Shown one piece after another: positions 1-5,293 of a stretch of DNA of 6,558 nucleotides. Every line of letters begins with the position of its first letter. Within the stretch, counting starts at the first letter, position 1. The stretch is from assembly GCA_021802165.1 (NCBI GenBank), contig JAKAAU010000091.1:1-6558 (forward strand), read 5' to 3'. This DNA is from Thermoplasmata archaeon. GTDB taxonomy: Archaea > Thermoplasmatota > Thermoplasmata > Thermoplasmatales > Thermoplasmataceae. A program made the translations under genes and the position numbers. The notes beneath the pieces are model-generated. The model did no database searches and was not told the origin of the DNA. It saw only the letters and a program-made list of their open reading frames with translations.

Positions 1-1
1 G

Positions 2-1027
2 TCGGGTGCCATTTCAGATGGTCCCTATATGATATTATCTTCAGTTCCGGGTGAATACATCACAATGGTAAGAAACCCGTTTTTCATTGGAAATGCCAAT
101 AACAGCGTTCCTACAATAAATTCAGTTACAATTGATTACATAAGCCAGTATTCATCTATTTATCAGGATTTAAGATTTAATACTTCCCAGCTGGCTATTT
201 TCCCTGATACATATCCATATACTTCATATTTAACAACTGTTAAACCATATAATAATTCCTATAACGTTTCAACCATATACGACTTTAATGCCAATGTAAA
301 TAAAACTATTCTGGGAAAATATACAGACCAGGTAAATTTCCCCGCAAACTTATTTTCTAACATAACTGTCAGAGAGGCTTTCATGGAAGCCTATCCTGGA
401 AATAATTTAACATCCGCGGAGGCTTTGTGGAAGTCATTTATTAGCAATACAACTACCCCGAGCAGGTTCCATATTGATCCCTCCGGGAAGTATAATAACA
501 AACCGCTGGAGATCCCTATATTTGCCATGCCGCTGGTTTCCGGTCCAAATCTGTCCCAATTTGCTGCTAACCTTGAGAAAATGACAAATAATAGCTCCAG
601 TTTTTCCATTGTTACAGAGCCAGTGTCGTTCTTCAATGAATACACATATTCAGGATTGAACCCTATGCCTATATATGAAACTATAACTGCAGAAAACATG
701 AATTTATCCGCATATTATAGTTACCTGGGCAGCACTATGAACTATACCCACGCCTACAATAATGGATTCAGCAATTATTCATTTGCTGCAAGCCATATGA
801 ACCAGTCAATTATTATGAGCCAGTTAAATTCCAATATATCCAGCTTAGTTATGAATTATAACCAGACCAATCTCAATAAAACAAAATCACTTATGAACAG
901 CCTTTATCTGTACATAAATACCTCCAGGAGCATAAATACGAAGCTTTACCTGCAAAATTATATAACTGCCGGGAACGGCACATTCGATAGCCAGGGAATT
1001 GTTATTTTCAACAGGCTTTCAATATAG
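2..1027 (+). CDS. ABC transporter solute-binding protein, family 5 (peptide/oligopeptide type), C-terminal part
   Basis: The 3' part of a gene that begins before the window; the frame is open from base 2 to a TAG at 1025-1027. The first residues (SGAISDGPYMILSSVPGEY, then RNPFF) match the hallmark 'G-GPY-L---PGEYI-M-RNP-FF' segment of family 5 extracellular solute-binding proteins, which usually lies near the middle of a 500-600 residue protein, so roughly the first 200 residues are probably missing. A second recognisable segment is NITVREAFMEAYPGN near residue 125, resembling the 'VR-A---A' helix. The family captures peptides or other small solutes outside the cell and delivers them to a membrane permease. 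The protein is rich in Asn, Ser, Thr and Tyr and has about 20 N-X-S/T sequons, as expected for a glycosylated archaeal surface protein. No C-terminal membrane anchor is present, so attachment must be N-terminal. The gene converges on the permease operon and is probably its binding protein, although it is transcribed separately. The ligand cannot be told. Confidence 0.85.
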   Translation, partial: SGAISDGPYMILSSVPGEYITMVRNPFFIGNANNSVPTINSVTIDYISQYSSIYQDLRFNTSQLAIFPDTYPYTSYLTTVKPYNNSYNVSTIYDFNANVNKTILGKYTDQVNFPANLFSNITVREAFMEAYPGNNLTSAEALWKSFISNTTTPSRFHIDPSGKYNNKPLEIPIFAMPLVSGPNLSQFAANLEKMTNNSSSFSIVTEPVSFFNEYTYSGLNPMPIYETITAENMNLSAYYSYLGSTMNYTHAYNNGFSNYSFAASHMNQSIIMSQLNSNISSLVMNYNQTNLNKTKSLMNSLYLYINTSRSINTKLYLQNYITAGNGTFDSQGIVIFNRLSI

Positions 1028-1029
1028 CC

Positions 1030-2187
1030 CTATGCCCTTATAACCCTGTCAAATATTCTATTTTTGTTTTCAGCAACTTCATCATCTGTACAGATATACA
1101 GGCATGCCATATTCTGTATCGATTTAAGCCGTTTTATGAATTCAACAATTTCTGTTGCATGACCTGGATTAAGGGTAATATCGGCAATTATAACACTTTT
1201 TCCTGTTAGAAACGCAAGGCAGGTCAAAAGCTTGTAGAGGTCTGAAATATTTGCATCTGTGGGAAATATGTCATAGATGCCTTCTTCATATTGAATACCT
1301 GTAATGTTCATATAACTTTTAACCAGATTAATAATTTCAATTTTTAAAATATTTTCACTGTATGATTTTGCAACCTTAAAATTCATAAAATTGAAATCCT
1401 CCCTTCCCTTTTTCATAACGGACTTCCTCTTCTTATGGATTTTATGGCATGATTTTTTCCTTATGTTGCATTCACAAATTTCTCCATTAAGCCCGTCAAG
1501 AGTTAACCTGTATCTGTAATAATTCCTCAACATAACCATATCAGCCAGATTAACACCGGTTTTTTCACCTATCATCAGAGCTGCTAGCAAATTTTCCCTA
1601 TCTTTCGATTCTGATTTAAGGATATTATACATTTCTGTATACTTTGGGAGAACGCCAAAATCCTGTGATTTTATAATTGCATAGGTAAGCTTATCTTCTG
1701 CAGCATCAAAATTTTTTATAATTTCCCTTATTTCAACAAGCTTAATCATTTCCCTCCTTATTATGGCATTAAGTGCCTCAATCCTCGTCTGATATGGGAC
1801 AAAATCAAGTATCTGGCTGGAAATCTTTATTCCGGGATCGAAAGCATCCAATGGATCAGGCGGTATGGGAAATATATCACCCAGTAAGCGCCCCAGGATC
1901 CCTATCCTGTTCCCGTTGACCCTGAACTTTTTTATTTTAGTTATAAGTTCAACCATGTCCCTTCCACCGTGCATCAATTTGCCACCCGGTTCCATATTGT
2001 TAAATATATCAAAAACAAAAAGCCCTGTTATTCTAGAAATATTCCTATTTCTGGAATATAAGAGCACATCGCAATCCCATCCCAGATCAATATTCAGGTT
2101 TTCTATCTCAGTGATTCCGTTTAATTTTATGCTAAATTCCCTGAAAGAAATAGAATTTTCATTTTCCTGATTATCATATTGTGGCAT
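1030..2187 (-). CDS. Degenerate OppD/DppD-like ABC ATPase homologue lacking nucleotide-binding motifs, with a Cys/His-containing insertion
   Basis: 385 residues, last gene of the permease operon, in the place of the transport ATPase. The ABC outline can be followed by eye. Residues 42-52 (LLYSRNRNISR) sit where Walker A should be, with Ile50 for the Lys and no Gly. Residues 110-126 (PDPLDAFDPGIKISSQI) align without gaps to the family's 'QDP--SLNP---GEQI', with Pro110 for the Q-loop Gln. Residues 308-337 align to 'YPHELSGG...LLIADE', with the signature replaced by ANISD (312-316), Asp336 kept and Ile337 for the catalytic Glu. The D-loop is changed and Thr367 replaces the H-loop His. The usual C-terminal oligopeptide-transporter extension is absent. 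About 180 residues separate the Q-loop and signature regions where 40-45 are normal; this insert holds C-E-C-x6-C-H-x2-H (238-251) and a Lys/Arg-rich stretch. ATP hydrolysis is very unlikely, so a structural or regulatory role is inferred. A fusion of remnants of two ATPases is an alternative. The start ATG overlaps the upstream permease gene by 14 bases. Confidence 0.7.
   Translation of the reverse strand: MPQYDNQENENSISFREFSIKLNGITEIENLNIDLGWDCDVLLYSRNRNISRITGLFVFDIFNNMEPGGKLMHGGRDMVELITKIKKFRVNGNRIGILGRLLGDIFPIPPDPLDAFDPGIKISSQILDFVPYQTRIEALNAIIRREMIKLVEIREIIKNFDAAEDKLTYAIIKSQDFGVLPKYTEMYNILKSESKDRENLLAALMIGEKTGVNLADMVMLRNYYRYRLTLDGLNGEICECNIRKKSCHKIHKKRKSVMKKGREDFNFMNFKVAKSYSENILKIEIINLVKSYMNITGIQYEEGIYDIFPTDANISDLYKLLTCLAFLTGKSVIIADITLNPGHATEIVEFIKRLKSIQNMACLYICTDDEVAENKNRIFDRVIRA
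1061..1070 (+). terminator. Possible U-rich terminator for the solute-binding protein gene
   Basis: TTTTTGTTTT on the + strand, 34 bases after the stop of the solute-binding protein gene. Archaeal RNA polymerase stops at U-rich tracts without needing a hairpin. The tract lies inside the 3' end of the convergent ATPase-like gene, so the two transcripts would overlap. It rests only on base composition and position. Confidence 0.35.
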
Positions 2188-2995
2188 CGTCCGTACCCCC
2201 GTTCAGTTCATAGCTTAAAAGCGCAGCAAATCCAATAAACACTGTAATAAACGCAAGTGGAAAAATTATTACCCACCAGACACCGGATTGGATAAAAGTG
2301 CTTATGTTTCCATTGAGGTACATTATATTGCCTATATCCACTATGAAAGGATTATGAAAATAGAACCCGAAATAGGTAATTATTGTAACCACACCTGTAA
2401 TGGCACCTAAATCAGTAATAAAATACGGCGCAAAGCCAGCCAGAATTTTTTTATAACTGTATTGTTGCCTGTTTCCAGTATTATCATCAAAAAATTTTAT
2501 GGACCTTAAAATGTAGAATGGAGACCATCCGGTAGAAATTGCAATAATTATTCCGATCTCCATGGGCCTGGCGACATAGAGCACCAGAAGCATAACCAGT
2601 ATATATGGGGCACTGGAGAAAATCTTCGTTATATAAATTATGGCTTTTCTGTAACCCCTCCCAATTTTTGCTGCTGTAAAGCCAATTGCAATGCCAGCCG
2701 CGGACGAAATCAATAATGACGCAAGCATCACCGTGAAATCAAATTTTAATGAACCAAGAAGGGCGGGCAATAGCATTATGCTGTCATATGTTGTTCCAAG
2801 GTATAATTCCCATCCAGAGGATAATGAAGGCGAGTGTGGTGCAATACCATTGCCGTATCTGAATGAAAGGAGTGTGCTGAGATTATGGACACCAAGATAC
2901 TCTGGATATACAATATCCAGAACAAAGACCAGCAAATAAAGAAAGATCACCAGAGAACTTATAAATATCAAGGCCCGCCTTAAATTAATCCGCAT
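2174..2995 (-). CDS. DppC-like ABC permease subunit with a deleted EAA coupling loop
   Basis: 273 residues, close to the usual size of DppC/OppC (280-300). Hydrophobic segments lie near 8-29, 85-108, 117-141, 146-164, 186-213 and 238-262, as in a six-helix binding-protein-dependent permease. The stretch from Trp63 (W-LYLGTTYDSIMLLPALLGS) corresponds to the family's 'H-LGTD--GRDVLSRL-YG' before the second helix, and residues 83-112 match the following 'ISLLVG...GLLAGYFG' helix. The cytoplasmic loop that should carry the EAA motif ('YVEAARALGAS') is missing: between Arg164 and the next helix only FFDDNTGNRQQYSYKKIL is left, roughly 14 residues shorter than normal. That loop is what the ATPase grips, so loss fits the degenerate ATPase downstream. 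The gene overlaps the upstream permease by 11 bases and the downstream gene by 14. It would form the membrane channel with the DppB-like subunit; the substrate is unknown. Confidence 0.8.
   Translation of the reverse strand: MRINLRRALIFISSLVIFLYLLVFVLDIVYPEYLGVHNLSTLLSFRYGNGIAPHSPSLSSGWELYLGTTYDSIMLLPALLGSLKFDFTVMLASLLISSAAGIAIGFTAAKIGRGYRKAIIYITKIFSSAPYILVMLLVLYVARPMEIGIIIAISTGWSPFYILRSIKFFDDNTGNRQQYSYKKILAGFAPYFITDLGAITGVVTIITYFGFYFHNPFIVDIGNIMYLNGNISTFIQSGVWWVIIFPLAFITVFIGFAALLSYELNGGTDDATI
2195..2200 (-). promoter_or_regulatory. Probable Shine-Dalgarno site for the ATPase-like gene
   Basis: The minus strand reads GGGGGT seven bases before the ATG at 2187, one mismatch from GGAGGT. It lies inside the end of the DppC-like gene. 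It supports this start and suggests reinitiation by ribosomes finishing the permease. Confidence 0.5.
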
Positions 2996-4001
2996 GTTTG
3001 ACCTCCCTGTTCAGCAAATCTATAATGGCATCAAATATAATTACTATTATAGCAAGCATAAATACACTGTATAGCCCCCCCATAAACCCGAAATTATAAT
3101 TCATAAACGAATAAACTGCAAACTCCCCGAGGTTCATATATGAGAAAACGAAACTTATAAGAACCAGCCCGCCCATAAATATGAGGAATACCGGTTTTAA
3201 TTCCTCAAGAAGCCTGGAACGAATGCCCCTTTTTACATATAATATGTAATTATCCCTGAACGCATCCCTTGTTGTTCCGGCCCTCATGAAACTGCTGTTG
3301 TACACTATAGATGCTTCATGGCTTATATATACACTAAGGTATATGGTGGTTGGCACTAACAGGGCTATAAATGGCATTACCATATGTTTCAGATAATCAA
3401 ATAACACAACAGGTGAATGGTGTATAAGGCTATCCAGAATAATTATGTTTGTCGGGGATGTAATAAATAGCCCCTGCCCGGAATATGAAATCCAGCTATG
3501 CCCTATAATTGAATGTATTGAGAGTATGCTACCTGAGGGAAACCACCCCATGATTCCTGCAAAGACAGTAACGAGCGTAAGCCCTGATACCATGTAAAGA
3601 AATAGCAGCGGAAATATGCTCATGCTTAACCTTCTTACCGTTCTGAATGCTGTTCCTGAGTAGAAACCAATCAGATAGGCAATTATATATGATATAAGGA
3701 ATGTGATAACCAGGAAAAATATTGTTTCAGGAAGAATAATTGAGACTGCACTTTTTACTGTGCCTGAATAAATCAAAGTATTCACGTTTCCCATTTTTCC
3801 GGTGATAAGGGCATAAAGAAAATAAAAATACTGGAAAAAATCATTTTCATGCAATCCAAGGGCGTTTATGGAAGTTCCAGGATAATCTTTTTTTAATATG
3901 GTAACCGGAACAAATTTATAAATAATAAACAGGAGTATAGTAAAACCTATAAATATGAAAAAGTATTTTGCAAGAATATTTACAGGTTTCTGATTTTCCA
4001 T
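2985..4001 (-). CDS. DppB-like ABC permease subunit with a divergent EAA loop
   Basis: 338 residues, normal for DppB/OppB (310-340), and first gene of the operon. Predicted membrane helices lie near 12-34, 92-115, 127-152, 206-228, 268-290 and 306-330. A long outside segment (35-90) follows helix 1 and a large loop (153-205) precedes helix 4, both typical of the DppB type. The segment LKHMVMPFIALLVPTTIYLS (204-223) matches the conserved 'HL-LPALTLALP' helix. In the following cytoplasmic loop the family has 'DYVRTARAKGLS'; here the equivalent is SFMRAGTTRDAF (237-248), with Asp246 where the nearly invariant Gly stands, so the ATPase docking site is altered. A seven-G run falls at codons 307-309. 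A TATA-like box sits 22-32 bases before the ATG, and the start is probably leaderless. The product should pair with the DppC-like subunit in the membrane. The fold assignment is firm; active transport is doubtful. Confidence 0.82.
   Translation of the reverse strand: MENQKPVNILAKYFFIFIGFTILLFIIYKFVPVTILKKDYPGTSINALGLHENDFFQYFYFLYALITGKMGNVNTLIYSGTVKSAVSIILPETIFFLVITFLISYIIAYLIGFYSGTAFRTVRRLSMSIFPLLFLYMVSGLTLVTVFAGIMGWFPSGSILSIHSIIGHSWISYSGQGLFITSPTNIIILDSLIHHSPVVLFDYLKHMVMPFIALLVPTTIYLSVYISHEASIVYNSSFMRAGTTRDAFRDNYILYVKRGIRSRLLEELKPVFLIFMGGLVLISFVFSYMNLGEFAVYSFMNYNFGFMGGLYSVFMLAIIVIIFDAIIDLLNREVKHAD
3001..3007 (-). promoter_or_regulatory. Shine-Dalgarno site for the DppC-like permease
   Basis: GGGAGGT on the minus strand, five bases before the ATG at 2995 and inside the last codons of the DppB-like gene. 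It is a near-perfect anti-16S match at good spacing. It fixes the start and shows that the internal genes of this operon use leadered initiation. Confidence 0.75.
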
Positions 4002-4022
4002 TATAAATTGCTGATAAGATTG

Positions 4023-4033
4023 ATAAATTTAAA
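4023..4033 (-). promoter_or_regulatory. TATA-like promoter element of the permease operon
   Basis: The minus strand reads TTTAAATTTAT, centred 27 bases before the ATG at 4001. That is the spacing of an archaeal TATA box to the transcription start, which implies a leaderless mRNA starting at or next to the ATG. No Shine-Dalgarno sequence precedes this ATG. The box lies in the 55-base gap after the acetyltransferase gene, so the operon probably has its own promoter. Confidence 0.6.
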
Positions 4034-4056
4034 TGTTTATGTCAGACAGCATAAGC

Positions 4057-4587
4057 CTAATCTCCATTCCACCCAGATGTAAAATATGTCATCAGCACAT
4101 CATCAACATACCTGTCGCCAATCAGAAATTGCCGCTTCCTTACACCTTCATACTGGAACCCGAGATTCCTGTAAGCCTGAATTGCGTGGACGTTGCTGGA
4201 AAATACCTCAAGGTTTATTTTCTCTATACCCTGCTGCTTTGACCATGAAATTGCATCCCGTATCATCCCTGTACCCATGCCCATATGCCGGTATTCTTTT
4301 CTTATTGCAATTCCCAGGGATGCAACGTGCCTGTTTTTCCTGTACATGCCCCTCTGGATTGTTGTCACCCCGGCAATTTTGCCATTCAACTCGCAGACAA
4401 GTGTCAGGTCATCCTTATTCTTTAGTCTTTCCCGTTCCCCCCGCTCTGTCAATAAATAATATTCACTCACAAGGTAAATTTTTTCATCCATGACGCTTTG
4501 CATGCATTCTATAATTCCCTTGGCATCCTCAGGGACTCCTCTCCTTATGGCATAATTTTCAACTGCCCCGTCTCTTTTTAATATCAT
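4057..4587 (-). CDS. GNAT-family N-acetyltransferase
   Basis: 176 residues, a full-length GNAT domain. The fold starts at YAIRRGVPEDA (12-22), the usual first strand and helix. The acetyl-CoA pyrophosphate-binding motif A is seen as LGIAIRKEYRHMGMGTGMI (91-109), with R100-x-x-G103-x-G105 fitting R/Q-x-x-G-x-G/A. The C-terminal motif B region is NVHAIQAYRNLGFQYEGVRK (132-151), followed by GDRYVDDVLMTYF, a typical last strand. Such enzymes move an acetyl group from acetyl-CoA to an amine: protein N-terminus, ribosomal protein, amino acid, polyamine or drug. The tail resembles RimJ/RimL-like and amino-acid acetyltransferases, but the substrate cannot be read from sequence. Its ATG overlaps the stop of the winged-helix gene (ATGA), so the two are translationally coupled. 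No Shine-Dalgarno site is visible. Confidence 0.88.
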   Translation of the reverse strand: MILKRDGAVENYAIRRGVPEDAKGIIECMQSVMDEKIYLVSEYYLLTERGERERLKNKDDLTLVCELNGKIAGVTTIQRGMYRKNRHVASLGIAIRKEYRHMGMGTGMIRDAISWSKQQGIEKINLEVFSSNVHAIQAYRNLGFQYEGVRKRQFLIGDRYVDDVLMTYFTSGWNGD

Positions 4588-4907
4588 GATGATTCTAAAA
4601 TGTTTTTCAATTCCCTGTAAATCTTCTCTATGTCCTCGGAACTTTCCCTTGCAGCTTTCAGTATCTGATCCTTATTACCCAGGAAATCAGAGGTCAGAAT
4701 AGCGCCCTCCCTTGATGCCTCAATAATTCCCTCGTGTTCCAGAATTCTGAGGGAATACCTGATTTTATGTTCCGGTATCCCCGTCTGCTGGGACATTTTA
4801 ATTATACCCAATGGCTGTTCCATAAGCAATGTTTTAATTATAGTCATATGCCGTTCCAGGGTTTCTATATTTTCCCGGATTTCCTTAAAAATCGAATAGT
4901 CATTCAT
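4584..4907 (-). CDS. Winged helix-turn-helix transcriptional regulator
   Basis: 107 residues from the ATG at 4907. An in-frame TTG at 4922 would add five residues (LLFVT), but the ATG is preferred because it begins the charged helix and has an AT-rich box about 24 bases upstream. Residues 4-30 form a helix. Residues 34-60 (GIIKMSQQTGIP, then HKIRYSLRILEHEG) are a clear helix-turn-helix with the recognition helix in the second part. Residues 61-75 (IIEASREGAILTS) fit the wing. A charged C-terminal helix (78-106) is likely a dimerisation helix. This is the MarR/ArsR-like single-domain style common in archaea, with no visible ligand or metal site. It is coupled by ATGA to the acetyltransferase gene and may regulate that gene, itself or the nearby operon; none of these targets is shown by the sequence. 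Confidence 0.8.
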   Translation of the reverse strand: MNDYSIFKEIRENIETLERHMTIIKTLLMEQPLGIIKMSQQTGIPEHKIRYSLRILEHEGIIEASREGAILTSDFLGNKDQILKAARESSEDIEKIYRELKNILESS

Positions 4908-4925
4908 GGTAACAAATAACAAGGC

Positions 4926-4936
4926 ATTATTTATTA
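4926..4936 (-). promoter_or_regulatory. Possible TATA-like element for the regulator/acetyltransferase unit
   Basis: The minus strand reads TAATAAATAAT, centred 24 bases before the ATG at 4907. A second AT-rich run (minus-strand ATTTTAAAA near 4939-4947) lies further upstream and would suit the alternative TTG start at 4922. The region is AT-rich overall, so the exact box is uncertain. Confidence 0.4.
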
Positions 4937-4955
4937 CTTTTTAAAATAACCAAAT

Positions 4956-5198
4956 TTAGGAATTTTTGATGGTTTCAGAGCTATAAATAACCTTATCCTT
5001 GTCTGTTATTGTAAACTTTGCTGTGGTATCAACAAGGGCACGTATCTTCTCAATCCTTTCCTCAATATACTCATCATATTTGTCAGGGTTTTTTGAATTT
5101 GCCTTAATTTTCAGCGTGTTATGCAGCAACGCAATCTGCAGTCGTATTTCGAATTGCTTCCGTTCATTAAAATTATTAATGTCAAAAACCTTAACCAT
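4956..5198 (-). CDS. Small charged protein of unknown function
   Basis: 80 residues, ATG start and TAA stop; I do not recognise the family. It has no signal peptide, membrane segment or cysteine. Residues 10-32 (NERKQFEIRLQIALLHNTLK within it) and 39-58 (DKYDEYIEERIEKIRALVDT) look like two amphipathic helices, and residues 59-75 (AKFTITDKDKVIYSS) look like a beta hairpin. The high Lys/Glu/Asp/Ile content is that of a soluble intracellular protein. The opposite strand also has an open frame here, but its predicted product is not protein-like, so the minus frame is preferred. The ATG is preceded by a long AT-rich tract with TATA-like runs at about 27 bases, suggesting a leaderless mRNA. It lies 48 bases before the regulator gene in the same direction and divergent from rtcB. 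A small adaptor or nucleic-acid-binding role is possible but unsupported. Confidence 0.6.
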   Translation of the reverse strand: MVKVFDINNFNERKQFEIRLQIALLHNTLKIKANSKNPDKYDEYIEERIEKIRALVDTTAKFTITDKDKVIYSSETIKNS

Positions 5199-5293
5199 TT
5201 AGCCCTTATTACTTTATTATTTTATTAATTTTTCTTATTTACGATTATCTGATGCTGGAAAACAGTTATGCCTGATAATGTAATTTAGTATGA
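5199..5293. promoter_or_regulatory. Divergent promoter region between the small gene and rtcB
   Basis: A 95-base gap between two divergent starts. The half near the small gene (5207-5240) is almost pure A/T. The minus strand there contains TTAATAAA at 5221-5228, centred about 27 bases before the ATG at 5198, which fits a leaderless start. For rtcB no good TATA box lies at 25-30 bases, so its transcript may start further upstream and carry a short leader, with a box in the 5221-5240 tract. No clear Shine-Dalgarno site precedes rtcB. Confidence 0.5.

Noticed and set aside
391..699. Minus-strand open frame of 102 codons inside the solute-binding protein gene
   Set aside because: It is antisense to a well-supported gene, has no recognisable domain and no ribosome site; the open frame follows from codon composition on the other strand.
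1865..2170. Plus-strand open frame of 101 codons opposite the ATPase-like gene
   Set aside because: Low-complexity Ser/Pro/Phe/Ile product typical of an antisense shadow; the minus frame shows real ABC-family alignment.
1030..2187. Calling the ATPase-like gene a pseudogene
   Set aside because: The frame is intact for 385 codons, it has a ribosome site and overlaps its neighbour, and the changed motifs are substitutions rather than frameshifts or stops.
4086..4493. Plus-strand open frames (also 4193-4459) opposite the acetyltransferase gene
   Set aside because: The minus frame has clear GNAT motifs; the plus products are His/Cys/Pro/Ser-rich with no domain.
4999..5202. Plus-strand open frame opposite the 80-residue protein
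   Set aside because: Its product is a Ser/Phe/Ile-rich string, the mirror of the charged minus-strand protein, and it lacks a promoter-like sequence upstream.
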